A DNA stretch of 64,000 nucleotides from Kitasatospora sp. NBC_00374. Its GTDB lineage: Bacteria; Actinomycetota; Actinomycetes; Streptomycetales; Streptomycetaceae. The stretch is from positions 4,154,001 through 4,218,000 of the forward strand of contig NZ_CP107964.1 in NCBI RefSeq assembly GCF_041434935.1. Direction: 5' to 3'. The translations under genes and the position numbers were made by a program. Positions 25,242-35,091 of this stretch are shown piece after piece. How positions within the stretch are numbered: position 1 is the stretch's first letter; every line of letters begins with the position of its first letter. The notes under the pieces were generated by a model. That model worked only from the letters and a program-made list of their open reading frames with translations, was not told the origin of the DNA and searched no databases.

Positions 25242-25769
25242 ATGGCAGAGCCCCTGATCGTCGCCGTCGCCGGCCGCGTCCCGGACGTCGACCCCACGGC
25301 GTTCGTCGCCCCCAACGCGGTGGTGGTCGGATCGGTCACCGTCGCCGCCCGCGCGAGCGTCTGGTACGGCGCCGTCCTGCGCGGCGACGCGGAGTCCATC
25401 TCGGTGGGCGCGGACACCAACATCCAGGACAACTGCACGGTGCACAGCGATCTCGGCTTCCCCGCGGTGCTCGGTGAGCGGATCTCGGTGGGCCACAACG
25501 CGGTGCTGCACGGCTGCACGGTGGAGGACGACGTCCTGGTCGGGATGAGCGCCACGGTGCTCAACGGCGCCCGGATCGGCGCCGGATCGCTGATCGCGGC
25601 CGGCGCCGTGGTGCCCCAGGGGATGCAGGTGCCGCCGGGCTCCCTGGTGGCCGGGGTGCCCGCCAGGGTGAAGCGCGAGCTCACCGAGGAGGAGCGCGCC
25701 GGCATCAAGGCCAACGGCGAGGGGTACGTCCTGCTCGCCGGGGCGCACGGTGAGATCACGGCGCCCTGA
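25242..25769 (+). CDS. Gamma-carbonic anhydrase-family protein
   Basis: A 175-residue left-handed beta-helix protein with hexapeptide repeats (V-V-V-G-S-V-T-V; S-V-W-Y-G-A-V-L-R-G-D). The three metal His candidates lie in CTVHSDLG and VGHNAVLHGC. This matches the YrdA/CaiE-type gamma-class carbonic anhydrase family; activity varies within the family. The ATG at 25242, with GAGGGAGAA directly upstream, begins the conserved sequence; earlier in-frame sequence is of shadow type. A hairpin terminator follows. Cytosolic, probably a trimer. Confidence 0.9.
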   Translation: MAEPLIVAVAGRVPDVDPTAFVAPNAVVVGSVTVAARASVWYGAVLRGDAESISVGADTNIQDNCTVHSDLGFPAVLGERISVGHNAVLHGCTVEDDVLVGMSATVLNGARIGAGSLIAAGAVVPQGMQVPPGSLVAGVPARVKRELTEEERAGIKANGEGYVLLAGAHGEITAP

Positions 25770-25814
25770 CCGGCGTCCGCACCGGTGCGCCGGTCGCGGC
25801 GCACCCGTAGCAGC

Positions 25815-25844
25815 GAGGCCTGCCGGAACACTCCGGCAGGCCTC
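25815..25844. terminator. 13-bp hairpin between convergent genes
   Basis: Arms 25815-25827 and 25832-25844 (GAGGCCTGCCGGA and complement), loop ACAC. Confidence 0.85.
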
Positions 25845-25873
25845 CGGCGTTCCGCCGCGCCACCGGCCCCGCC

Positions 25874-26380
25874 TCAGTGCTGAGCCGCGAAGCTCCACCG
25901 GGTGGGCGAGCCCGTGAAGTCCTCCTGCAACAGGCCGAACACCTCGGAGGGCCGCACCCGGAAGGTCGAATTCACCGCCGGATCGAGGAAGTCGATCCCG
26001 TAGTCGGTGCCGTACTTGTCGTTGAGGGCGGCCAGGAACGCGGCGATCTCCGCCGGCTCGACGACCAGGCCGGCCCGGCCCTCCAGCACCACCGGCTCGC
26101 GCGGGTTGTCGGTGGTCACCACGCAGTCGGCGCGACCGGCGAGGTTGCGGGCCTTGCGTGACCCGCGGCTGCTGCTGAACCACAGCGCCCCGTCGAGCCA
26201 GACGCCCCAGACCGGCATCGCATGGGGCCTGCCGTCCGGTCGCACGGTGGAGATCCAGTAGTCGTGCGAGCCGGTCAGCCGCTGCCGGGCCCACGACCAC
26301 GGGAGCAGACCGGTGCCCTGATCGGCGGGCAGGATCCCGTATCCGGGCATGTGCGGACGGGCCGGGGCCGGCTCCGACAC
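25874..26380 (-). CDS. Pyridoxamine 5'-phosphate oxidase-like flavin protein
   Basis: A 168-residue split-barrel protein of the PNPOx/F420-dependent reductase superfamily: YWISTVRPDGRPHAMPVWG (about 41-59), then L-W-F-S-S-S-R-G-S-R-K-A-R-N-L. The Arg/Lys run and S-R-K-A-R-N-L suggest flavin or F420 phosphate contacts. The family includes F420-dependent mycobacterial-type reductases; the substrate is unknown. The GTG at 26380 was selected because GGAGGTGATCC, the full complement of the 16S rRNA 3' end, ends two bases before it. Monocistronic, convergent with the carbonic anhydrase gene. Confidence 0.85.
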   Translation of the reverse strand: MSEPAPARPHMPGYGILPADQGTGLLPWSWARQRLTGSHDYWISTVRPDGRPHAMPVWGVWLDGALWFSSSRGSRKARNLAGRADCVVTTDNPREPVVLEGRAGLVVEPAEIAAFLAALNDKYGTDYGIDFLDPAVNSTFRVRPSEVFGLLQEDFTGSPTRWSFAAQH

Positions 26381-26629
26381 TGGATCACCTCCGCCTGGCA
26401 CCGCATCGTCGGCGGCCCGCCGACGCGGGCTGCGCCCACCGTAGTGCGGCGACCCGCGACGGGCCCGCAGCCACACGCCCACTCACCCTCGGAATTCGCC
26501 CGGCCACCCTGAGTGGCGGCCCTGTCCGATCGCCCATAGCTTCGATTCGACGGGCGTGCACCCCGCGGGGCCCCGGCACGTCACCGCCCAAGCACACCAC
26601 CGAACACCCGGAAGGCAGGTCACCACCCC

Positions 26630-27691
26630 ATGCCCACACGACCGATTCACTACTGCGCAGGCCTCGCGGCCGCCCTGCTCGCCGGCCTGGGAACGGCGCC
26701 CCCCGCCCACGCGACGGGCTGGCACGTCGTCCGGCCGGGTGAGTCGATCCAGCAAGCGGTCGACGCCGCCTCCCCCGGGGACGGCATCCAGCTCCTCGCC
26801 GGCACCTACCGGGGGAGTGTGCAGGTCACCACCCCCAACCTCACCATCCGCGGGGCGGGCCGGGCCACCGTGATCTCCCCGTCCGACGGCCAGGCCGACC
26901 AGGCGTGCGCGGCGGCCGGCCACGGCCTCTGTGTCAGCGGCACCGCCGCCACCCTGTTGTCCGGTGTGCGGATCGAGGCGCTGACCGTCCAGGGGTTCAA
27001 GAAGAACGGGATCGCCGCCACCATGACGGACCGTCTGCAGGTCCGCGGCGTCCTCGCCCGGAACAACGGCCAGCAGGGCATCAGCCAGGAGAGGTCCATC
27101 CGGGCGACGGTGGTCGGCAACGAGGCCAGGGACAACGGTCAGGCCGGCGTCTTCCTGGCGAACGCCGTCAACGAGGAGGGCGGCGCCATCGACACCCAGG
27201 GCACCGTGATCAGCGGCAACCGCCTCACCGGCAACCGGATCGGCGTCGTGGTCCGCCGGGCCCGGGAGCTGACCGTCGAGCAGAACAGCGTCTCGGGCAA
27301 CTGCGGCGGCATCTTCCTCGTGGGCGACGAGGGCTCCCCGAAGGCGGGCTCACTGACCGTCCGCCAGAACCACGTGTTCGCGAACAACCAGTACTGCCCG
27401 CCCAACCCCCGGCTCGACTACATCCAGGGCACCGGCATCCTCCTCACCGGCGTGGAGGACACCGAGGTGACCGGCAACCGGGTCGAGGACAACAACGGCG
27501 CCTCCTCGATGTCCGGCGGCATCGTCCTGTTCCGCAGCGTGGTGGGCACCCCGAACACCCGGATCTCCGTCCAGGACAACGTCGCCCTCCGCAACGGCCC
27601 CGCCGACCTCGCCGACCGCGACCCCGCCGGGACGGGCAACTCCTTCGCCGGCAACACCTGCCGGGTCTCCGAACCGTCCGGCCACTGCTGA
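26630..27691 (+). CDS. Secreted right-handed beta-helix protein
   Basis: A 353-residue exported protein with an N-terminal signal peptide ending near APPAHATG (residue 30). The body is a parallel beta-helix: VRPGESIQQAVDAASPGDGIQ is the usual opening, followed by many x-N-x-x-x-x-N-x rungs (NEARDNGQAGVF; SGNRLTGNRIGV; EQNSVSGNCGG). Such proteins bind or cleave polysaccharides, but no lyase or hydrolase catalytic set is evident. Cys pairs near the middle and C-terminus may form disulfides. The methyltransferase gene starts 49 bases after it in the same direction; a short GC hairpin lies between them. Confidence 0.82.
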   Translation: MPTRPIHYCAGLAAALLAGLGTAPPAHATGWHVVRPGESIQQAVDAASPGDGIQLLAGTYRGSVQVTTPNLTIRGAGRATVISPSDGQADQACAAAGHGLCVSGTAATLLSGVRIEALTVQGFKKNGIAATMTDRLQVRGVLARNNGQQGISQERSIRATVVGNEARDNGQAGVFLANAVNEEGGAIDTQGTVISGNRLTGNRIGVVVRRARELTVEQNSVSGNCGGIFLVGDEGSPKAGSLTVRQNHVFANNQYCPPNPRLDYIQGTGILLTGVEDTEVTGNRVEDNNGASSMSGGIVLFRSVVGTPNTRISVQDNVALRNGPADLADRDPAGTGNSFAGNTCRVSEPSGHC

Positions 27692-27740
27692 CCCGCCCGG
27701 CCCCGCCGGGGCCGGACACCCCCATGAGAAAGGTGACCCG

Positions 27741-28841
27741 ATGACCACCGCCCAACCCACCGCGCGCCGCCGCAGCACCGCACAGCCGGCGCCGCCGCCG
27801 GCGACGGCCGCCCCCGCCGCGCAGCCCGCGTCCCCGCAGGCCGCCATGCGCCTGCGCGAGCTGGTCTTCGGCGCGGCCTGTGCGGCGGCCGTCCGCGCGG
27901 CCGCGTCGCTGGGTGTCGCCGACGCGCTCGGCGAGCAGCCCGCGACCGTCGAGGAACTGGCCGCGGCCGTCCACGCCGAGCCCAGACCGCTGCGCCGGCT
28001 GCTGCGGGCGCTCTCCTGCTACGGCGTGTTCACCGAGACGGACGGCGACCGCTACGCCCACACCGACATGTCCCGCCAGCTGCGCCAGGACGCCCCGAAC
28101 ACCCTGCACCACATCGCCCTGTGGTGCACCGAGCCGTGGACCTGGCAGGCCTGGCCCCGCCTGGACGAGGCCGTCCGCACCGGCCGGAACATCTTCCCCG
28201 ACCTGTTCGGCAAGGAGTTCTTCGACTACCTGCACGACGACGCGGGCGACTCGGCCCGGGTGTTCAACCAGGCCATGACCAGCTCCAGCCGCCAGTCCGC
28301 GGCCGACCTCGCGGCCTTCCTGGACCTCGACGGTGTCTCCAGCGTGGTGGACATCGGCGGCGGCCAGGGCCACGTGGTGGCCAGTCTGCTGGAGAAGCAC
28401 CCGGCGCTGCACGGGACACTGCTGGACCTCCCGCAGGTCGTCGCGCACGCCGACGCCAGGCTGCAGCCGGGCGGCGCCCTCGCCGACCGCGCACGCCTCG
28501 TTCCGGGCGACTGCCGGGTCGACATCCCGGTCCGCGCGGACCTCTACATCATCAAGAACATCCTCGAGTGGGACGACGAGAGCACCCGTCGTACGCTGCG
28601 CAACGTCCTGGCCGCCGCCCGCCCGGGCGCCCGGGTGGTGGTGGTCGAGAACCTGGTCGACGACAGCCCCTCGATGCGGTTCACCACGGCGATGGACCTG
28701 ATGCTGCTGCTCAACGTCGGCGGCGCCAAGCACTCCCGGGAGAGCATGCTCGCCCTGATGACGGAGGCCGGCCTGCTCGTCCAGGACGTCCGGCCGGTCA
28801 ACCCCTACCTGCACGCGTTCGAGAGCATCGTGCCGTCCTGA
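27741..28841 (+). CDS. SAM-dependent O-methyltransferase (plant/PKS type)
   Basis: A 366-residue methyltransferase of the hydroxyneurosporene/TcmO/DmpM-like (Methyltransf_2) class. A Pro/Ala-rich leader to about residue 35 precedes a winged-helix dimerisation domain (about 40-130). The SAM-binding site VVDIGGGQGHVVASLLEKHP (about 197-216) follows, then D-L-P-Q-V-V and IIKNILEWDDE with the usual acidic catalytic helix. Such enzymes methylate phenolic hydroxyls of aromatic polyketides. Its position beside the spore-pigment operon suggests a tailoring role, but it reads the opposite way and is separated by a convergent gene. ATG 27741 with AGAAAGGTG upstream. Confidence 0.88.
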   Translation: MTTAQPTARRRSTAQPAPPPATAAPAAQPASPQAAMRLRELVFGAACAAAVRAAASLGVADALGEQPATVEELAAAVHAEPRPLRRLLRALSCYGVFTETDGDRYAHTDMSRQLRQDAPNTLHHIALWCTEPWTWQAWPRLDEAVRTGRNIFPDLFGKEFFDYLHDDAGDSARVFNQAMTSSSRQSAADLAAFLDLDGVSSVVDIGGGQGHVVASLLEKHPALHGTLLDLPQVVAHADARLQPGGALADRARLVPGDCRVDIPVRADLYIIKNILEWDDESTRRTLRNVLAAARPGARVVVVENLVDDSPSMRFTTAMDLMLLLNVGGAKHSRESMLALMTEAGLLVQDVRPVNPYLHAFESIVPS

Positions 28842-28852
28842 CCCGGGACACC

Positions 28853-28893
28853 AGCGATCCGGCCCGTCGGCTGAGCCGACGGGCCGGATCGCT
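28853..28893. terminator. 19-bp perfect bidirectional hairpin terminator
   Basis: Arms 28853-28871 and 28875-28893 (AGCGATCCGGCCCGTCGGC and complement), loop TGA. It lies between the convergent methyltransferase gene and the small secreted-protein gene. Confidence 0.9.
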
Positions 28894-28910
28894 GTGCGCG
28901 TGACGAGAGG

Positions 28911-29288
28911 TCAGCGGGCCCCGGCACCGGCGGAACGGCGGCGCAGCGCCACCGCACCGGCCGCGAGCCCGCCGCCCAGCAGGATCGAGCCGGCCACCTG
29001 CCCGGCGACGGACCCGCCGGCCGTGAGGGCGGTGCCGCCGCCGCCCGCGTGCACACCGCCCGTCGGCTTCGGCTGCGCCGCCGCCTCGCCGCCCTCGGCG
29101 GCGGCCGAAGCCTGCTTCTCCGCCCAGGCCTTCTGCCCCTCGGGCGAGGCGGCCTTGGCCTGCTTCTGCTCCCAGGTCAGCTCGGGGCGGGCGGCTTCGG
29201 AACCGTCGTCGGCCTGGGCGGCCGGGCCGGCCAGGAGCACGGTCGCGGCGAGCGCCGCCCCGGTGAGAAGGGTGCGTGCAGAACGCAT
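28911..29288 (-). CDS. Small exported membrane-anchored protein
   Basis: A 125-residue protein with an N-terminal signal sequence (LLTGAALAATVLLAGPAAQA) and a C-terminal hydrophobic helix followed by Arg residues (GSILLGGGLAAGAVALRRRS). The middle is hydrophilic, with W-E-Q-K-Q-A-K-A-A-S-P-E-G-Q-K-A-W-A-E-K. It looks like a surface protein held by its C-terminal anchor, but no LPxTG or LAxTG sortase signal is present. AAGGAAG lies about 8 bases before ATG 29288. It is downstream of the spore-pigment operon in the same direction, separated by a hairpin. The function is unknown. Confidence 0.7.
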   Translation of the reverse strand: MRSARTLLTGAALAATVLLAGPAAQADDGSEAARPELTWEQKQAKAASPEGQKAWAEKQASAAAEGGEAAAQPKPTGGVHAGGGGTALTAGGSVAGQVAGSILLGGGLAAGAVALRRRSAGAGAR

Positions 29289-29475
29289 GGGAATCTTCCT
29301 TTCCGTACCTTCGTGTGCGTTTGCCGATCCGGTCGGCAAGAGGGGACGCACGGAACTGCGCCTACGGCTTCCCGTAGGTGGTCGGGAACGCGCGGAACCC
29401 GCGGCGGGCCCGGCGGCCGGTAGGGCCGTGCGGGGCTCGGGGCGGGCGGCGGGCGACTGCCGGCGGAAGCGGTCG

Positions 29476-29505
29476 GCGCCGGTGACCGTCGCGGTCACCG
29501 GGCGC
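29476..29505. terminator. Hairpin downstream of the spore-pigment operon
   Basis: Stem CCGGTGACC (29479-29487) with GGTCACCGG (29493-29501), extended by GCG/CGC with one bulged G. It lies about 60 bases past the stop codon of the last pigment gene. Confidence 0.65.
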
Positions 29506-29560
29506 TCGACCTGCTGCCGTCGGTGGGTCGCCGGCGGTCAAAGGGGTGCTCGGGCGGGCG

Positions 29561-30610
<1,050 letters not shown>

Positions 30611-30656
30611 CAGGGTGTTCTCCTTGTCGGGTCGGTCGGGCGGTTCCGGCCTGGGG

Positions 30657-31889
30657 TCACGGCCGGCGCAGCACCAGGGCCGCGTTGGAGCCCATCAGCC
30701 CCCGGCTCAGCACCAGGGCCGTGCGCAGCTCGGCCGTACGCGGGTAGCCGGTCACCAGGTCGAGGTCGTGGCAGACGTCGGTGACGTTGGGGGTGGGCGG
30801 CACCAGGCCGTGTTCCATGGCGAGCACCGCGGCGGCGGCGTCGATCAGGGGTGCGCCGCAGTAGGCCCGGCCGGTGCCGGCCTTGGGTGCGGTGACCGGG
30901 ACGTGGGCGGCGTGCTCGCCGAGGGCGTCGGCGAGGGCCAGGGCCTCGGCCCGGTCGGCCTCGGGTACGCCGAGCGCGTCCGCGAAGACCACGTCGATCT
31001 CGTCGGGGGCGCAGCGCGCCTCCTCCAGTGCGCCGCGGATCGCGTGGGCGAGCCCCTCCCGGGACTCCGCCCAGCGGGACGCGCCGGTGAAGGTGGCGGC
31101 GTGGCCCGCGACGACGGCCCGGATCCGGGCGCCCCGGCCGCGGGCCGACTCCTCGTCCTCCACCACGAACATCGCGCCGCCCTCGGCGGGGACGAACCCG
31201 CGGGCGGCCGCGCTGAACGGCAGGTAGGCGAGGTCCGGGTCCGCGCCGAGGCTGAGCTCCCGGTAGCCGAGCTGGCAGACCATCGAGTACGGGGCGAGCG
31301 GCGCCTCCGCAGCCCCGACCACGACCCGGTCGGTGCCCCGCCGGATGGTCCGGACGGCGTGCGCGACGGCGTCCAGGCCGCCGGCCTCGTCACTGGCCAC
31401 CACCGCGCACGGCCCCTTGAAACCGCCGCGGATGGAGATCTGGCCGGTACTGGCGGCGTAGAACCAGGCGATGGACTGATAGGGCCCGACGAAGTGCGGG
31501 CCCTGGCCCCAGAGGTTCTGCAGCTCCCGCTGGCCGAACTCGCCGCCGCCGGAGCCGGCCGCAGTCACCACGCCCACCCGGAACGGGTCGTCCGGGTCGG
31601 CGGTGAGCCGGGCGTCCTCCAGCGCGAGGTCGGCCGCGGCCATCGCGTAGTGCGTGAAGCGGTCGGTCTGGACGAGGTACCGGCCCTCGATCGCGTCCTG
31701 GGCGTCGAAGCCGTGCACCTCCCCGGCGACCCGCAGCGGCAGCCGCTCGCAGCCCTCCCTGGTGATCGGGCCGAGCACGGAGGCGCCCTCCCGGGTCGCC
31801 TTCCAGAAGTCGTCGGCGCCGACGCCGTTGGGCGCGATGACGCCGACGCCGGTGACCACGGCACGGCGGGGTGTCCGTACGGTCGTCAT
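30657..31889 (-). CDS. Chain-length factor, KS-beta (WhiE ORFIV homologue)
   Basis: A 410-residue ketosynthase-like protein ([17 protein letters not shown] start) that pairs with KS-alpha and sets chain length. The position of the KS active-site Cys is occupied by Glu168 in the run [12 protein letters not shown], whereas most CLFs carry Gln there. The later His pair of KS enzymes is absent or altered, as expected for a CLF. ATG 31889 overlaps the KS-alpha stop by ATGA, ensuring equal synthesis. The in-frame sequence upstream of 31889 lies inside KS-alpha and is not part of this gene. Confidence 0.94.
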   Translation of the reverse strand: MTTVRTPRRAVVTGVGVIAPNGVGADDFWKATREGASVLGPITREGCERLPLRVAGEVHGFDAQDAIEGRYLVQTDRFTHYAMAAADLALEDARLTADPDDPFRVGVVTAAGSGGGEFGQRELQNLWGQGPHFVGPYQSIAWFYAASTGQISIRGGFKGPCAVVASDEAGGLDAVAHAVRTIRRGTDRVVVGAAEAPLAPYSMVCQLGYRELSLGADPDLAYLPFSAAARGFVPAEGGAMFVVEDEESARGRGARIRAVVAGHAATFTGASRWAESREGLAHAIRGALEEARCAPDEIDVVFADALGVPEADRAEALALADALGEHAAHVPVTAPKAGTGRAYCGAPLIDAAAAVLAMEHGLVPPTPNVTDVCHDLDLVTGYPRTAELRTALVLSRGLMGSNAALVLRRP

Positions 31890-33151
31890 GCCGTCACCCC
31901 CTCGCGGCGGAGCACCACCGCGGACTGGAAGCCGCCGAAGCCGCTGCCGACCGACAGGACGTTGCGCAGCGGGATCGAGCGGGCGGTCCTCGGCACGTAG
32001 TCGAGGTCGCACTCCGGATCCGGGGTCTCGTAGTTGGCGGTCGGCGGGACCACGCCGTTGTCCAGGGCCAGGGCGCAGGCCACCAGCTCGATGGCGCCGA
32101 TGGCGCCGAGCGAGTGGCCGACCATCGACTTGATCGAGCTCATCGGCGTCTCGTACGCGTGCGCGCCGAGCGAGCGCTTGACGGCGGCCGTCTCGTGCCG
32201 GTCGTTCTGCTTGGTGCCGGACCCGTGCGCGTTGACGTAGTCGATGTCGGAGCTGTTCACCCGGGCCTGGGCCAGGGCGCTGTCGATCGCCTCGGACATC
32301 TCCCGGCCCTCCTGGGTGAGTCCCGTCATGTGGTACGCGTTGCCGAACGTCGCGAAGCCGCTGACCTCGCAGTACACCCGGGCGCCCCGGCGGCGGGCGT
32401 GCTCCAGCTCCTCCAGCACCAGGACGGCGCCGCCCTCGCCGAGCACGAAGCCGTCCCGGTTGGCGTCGAACGGCCGGGAGGCGTGCGCCGGGTCGTCGTT
32501 GCGCTCGGAGGTCGCGTGGATGGCGTCGAAGCAGGCCACGGTGATCGGGGAGATGGGCGAGTCGGACGCCCCGGCGACGCAGACGTCCGCCCGCCCGTCC
32601 TGGATGGACTGGAAGGCGTACCCGATCGCGTCGAGGCCGGAGGTGCAGCCGGTCGAGACGGTCTGCACCGGGCCGTGCGCACCGGTCTGCTCCGCGACGG
32701 CGGAGGCCAGCGTGCTCGGGGCGAAGGCCCGGTGCAGGTGCGGTTCGGCCTTGCGGTGGTCCACGTCCCAGCGCGCGCCGCCGGCGCTGACCAGGGCGTA
32801 GTCGTGCTCCAGCCGGGTGGTGCCGCCGACCGCGGTACCGAGTGAGACCCCGACCCGCCAGGGGTCCTCGGCGGCGAGGTCCAGACCCGAGTCGCTCACC
32901 GCCTCGGCGGCGGCGACCAGGGCGAACTGCACGTACCGGTCGGCGCGGGCGATCTGCTCCGCGTCCAGCCCGCACGCCGCCGGGTCGAAGTCGCACTCGG
33001 CGGCGATCCGGGAGCGGAAGCCCTCCGGGTTGAAGAGGGTGATGCCGCGGGTCGCCGTCCGGCCGGCGGTGAGCAGGTCCCAGAAGGCCCGGACACCGAC
33101 GCCACCGGGGGCCACGATGCCGATCCCGGTGACCGCCACCCGCCTGGTCAC
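31886..33151 (-). CDS. Ketosynthase KS-alpha of type II PKS (WhiE ORFIII homologue)
   Basis: A 421-residue beta-ketoacyl synthase that condenses malonyl units. The catalytic residues are Cys169 (STGCTSGLD), His309 ([11 protein letters not shown]), Lys341 and His346 ([11 protein letters not shown]). KS-alpha proteins of spore-pigment clusters share this pattern. The GTG start at 33151 overlaps the cupin stop (GTGA) and the stop overlaps the CLF start (ATGA), so three proteins are translationally coupled. Malonyl transfer must come from a fatty-acid FabD outside the window. Confidence 0.95.
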   Translation of the reverse strand: MTRRVAVTGIGIVAPGGVGVRAFWDLLTAGRTATRGITLFNPEGFRSRIAAECDFDPAACGLDAEQIARADRYVQFALVAAAEAVSDSGLDLAAEDPWRVGVSLGTAVGGTTRLEHDYALVSAGGARWDVDHRKAEPHLHRAFAPSTLASAVAEQTGAHGPVQTVSTGCTSGLDAIGYAFQSIQDGRADVCVAGASDSPISPITVACFDAIHATSERNDDPAHASRPFDANRDGFVLGEGGAVLVLEELEHARRRGARVYCEVSGFATFGNAYHMTGLTQEGREMSEAIDSALAQARVNSSDIDYVNAHGSGTKQNDRHETAAVKRSLGAHAYETPMSSIKSMVGHSLGAIGAIELVACALALDNGVVPPTANYETPDPECDLDYVPRTARSIPLRNVLSVGSGFGGFQSAVVLRREGVTA

Positions 33152-33588
33152 GAGTTCACCCGGGCGTGTTCCGGGGGGACGGCCCGAGCCGACTGCTCGA
33201 CGGGCGTCTCCTCGGTGTCCACGTGGCCGAGCTCGGGCCGGGGGGCCAGCGGGCCGAGGTGGAAGACCATCCGGGCCTCGGTGTCGCCGACGTTGCGGAA
33301 GCGGTGCCGCATGTTGAGCGGGATCATCAGGCCCTGCTGCGGGCGCAGCGGGTGGGCGACCCCGTCGAGGTCGACCTCCAGCTCACCGCACACGACGTAC
33401 ACGAACTCCTCGGAGTACGGGTGGTAGTGCTCACCGATCCGGTCTCCCGGCTGCACGATGGCCAGGCCCATGAACCCGCTGGTGGCACCCACGGTGGTCG
33501 GTGTGAGCATCGCGCGCAGGTCACCGCCGCGGCGTCGGTTCGGCTCGGCCTCGTCGACGTGCACGATGCGTGGGAACTGCGTGGTCAT
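33148..33588 (-). CDS. Cupin-domain protein (WhiE ORFII homologue)
   Basis: A 146-residue single-domain cupin. The metal motifs are [11 protein letters not shown] (His/His/Glu) and H-R-F-R-N-V-G at the second motif. WhiE ORFII-type cupins are conserved in spore-pigment clusters and may act as a monooxygenase or cyclase accessory; the exact reaction is not established. GGAGGTAGCACC precedes ATG 33588. It follows the WhiE I gene by 76 bases and overlaps KS-alpha. Confidence 0.92.
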   Translation of the reverse strand: MTTQFPRIVHVDEAEPNRRRGGDLRAMLTPTTVGATSGFMGLAIVQPGDRIGEHYHPYSEEFVYVVCGELEVDLDGVAHPLRPQQGLMIPLNMRHRFRNVGDTEARMVFHLGPLAPRPELGHVDTEETPVEQSARAVPPEHARVNS

Positions 33589-33664
33589 GGTGCTACCTCC
33601 AAGATGACTGACGGGAAGACCCCGGAGCGGGCGGGCCGCCGCCCCGGGACGGGACGACGCGGGT

Positions 33665-34753
33665 TCAGACGTCCTTCGAGCGGCGGTCGGTGACCAGGTC
33701 CATCCGGCACTCGGCGAGGAACCGGCCGACCGCCGCGCCGTCGCTCAGCTCGTGCCCGTCGAGGTCGACCAGCCGGGCGAACACACCCTCGGAGCGGTCC
33801 CCGACCACGCCGAGCACCACCTCCGGCGACGTCTCCGGAGCGGCCGTCAGGTCGACGACGCGGACCACCACGTCCTCGCGCTGGAAGAGCGTCGCGGCCG
33901 CGAGCACACCGCCCGGCTCGGCCGCCGCGAGCTGGTCCTGGCCGGCCAGCAGGTCGGCCAGCGCCGCTCCGCAGCCGGTGCGGACCGGGTACAGCAGGGC
34001 GTACCGGGTGACCTTGCCGGGCACCGTGGAGCGCGCGACGTGGTGCACCGCGGGCAGCGCTGCCCGCATGAAGAAGGACCGCGCGGACTCCGGGTTGTTC
34101 AGGTCCCGGGCCTCCTCCAGGTACGGGTTGATGGCCTCCTCGACCGCCCGGACCTCGGGCTGCTGCGCCACGTGGCGCAGTGCGGCGGCCAGGTCGCCGG
34201 CGACCTCGACGGCGCGCACCACCCGGTTGCCGCGCATGAACAGCGAGGTCCGCAGGAGCCTGGTGTGGTCGTCCACCCGGGCGGCCGGCGAGCTGTAGCC
34301 CGCGAGGATCTTCGCCACGGCGCTCTCGCTGCCCGGCTTCACCTTGAAGGTGAGGGCGTGCCGGACGGTACCGTCGGTGACCGGCGCCGGGCCGTCGAAG
34401 GTCTCGTCACCCGCGGTCTCGCGCATGATGTTGTAGCGCAGCGAACGGGTGTCCCGGACACAGCCGTGCAGCGGCTTGACCATCTCGCGGTGCGCTTCGC
34501 TGTCCACCCAGGCCAGGAACGGCTTGGCGCTCTCCCACTCACTGGTGATCAGCCACTGCGAGGGGTCCTCGATGGACTGGCAGAGCTGGTCGCTGACGTG
34601 CCCGGGCACGGCGGCCACCTGGTGGCGGAGCTGCTCGTACGCGTCGAGGAAGCGCTGCTGCGTGCCGTCCATGATGTCGCAGAACAGCACCACGCGCAGC
34701 CGCGAGGCGACGAGGGCTTGGGGCCGCGATACGGGTTCGGTCAGGGTCGTCAT
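33665..34753 (-). CDS. SchA/CurD-like protein (WhiE ORFI homologue)
   Basis: A 362-residue protein with two ferredoxin-like portions. The N-terminal one (about 18-110: [20 protein letters not shown]) is ABM-like and similar to polyketide monooxygenases; the second is a SchA/CurD-type domain. It is the first gene of the leftward spore-pigment operon, preceded by AAGGAG before ATG 34753. Its precise step is unknown; by homology it is needed for normal grey pigment. The 338-base upstream region is shared with the divergent hydroxylase. Confidence 0.9.
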   Translation of the reverse strand: MTTLTEPVSRPQALVASRLRVVLFCDIMDGTQQRFLDAYEQLRHQVAAVPGHVSDQLCQSIEDPSQWLITSEWESAKPFLAWVDSEAHREMVKPLHGCVRDTRSLRYNIMRETAGDETFDGPAPVTDGTVRHALTFKVKPGSESAVAKILAGYSSPAARVDDHTRLLRTSLFMRGNRVVRAVEVAGDLAAALRHVAQQPEVRAVEEAINPYLEEARDLNNPESARSFFMRAALPAVHHVARSTVPGKVTRYALLYPVRTGCGAALADLLAGQDQLAAAEPGGVLAAATLFQREDVVVRVVDLTAAPETSPEVVLGVVGDRSEGVFARLVDLDGHELSDGAAVGRFLAECRMDLVTDRRSKDV

Positions 34754-35091
34754 TTTCCGATTTCTCCTTGGGAGGGCGGGCAGTGCCGGGGGCCTGGCGG
34801 TACGTGTCCGGCGCCGGTCCGGCGAGCTGACGTGGCGTCGGACCGGGCGTCCGGTGGGGAGCGGGCCGCCGGGGTGGTACGGGCCACCAGGCCTGAGGTC
34901 GATCGTGAGGCGCCGTCACGGACGGCGCGAGGGCTGGAAGCCATCCGAGCGAAAACCCGGGACATGACATCCCCTCACCGGGCGTACGGGCCTTCGCCGC
35001 CGGACTCTGTATCTGGGCTGTCCGACGCCGGCGCCCAGCCGCCGGCAGGCCCCGTATCCCGCCGCAGGTCCCGCAGAGACTGGAGTATTCG
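34754..35091. promoter_or_regulatory. Divergent promoter region of the spore-pigment locus
   Basis: The 338-base region between WhiE I (leftward) and the FAD hydroxylase (rightward). In S. coelicolor the equivalent region carries whiEP1 and the SigF-dependent whiEP2. No clear sigma consensus could be fixed by eye here. GCGAAAACCCGGGACATGACATC at about 34948 is a locally less GC-rich candidate, split here across two halves of the region. No other open frame is supported. Confidence 0.6.

Noticed and set aside
28911-29288. Sortase-anchored surface protein
   Set aside because: A C-terminal helix and Arg tail exist, but no LPxTG or LAxTG motif precedes the helix.
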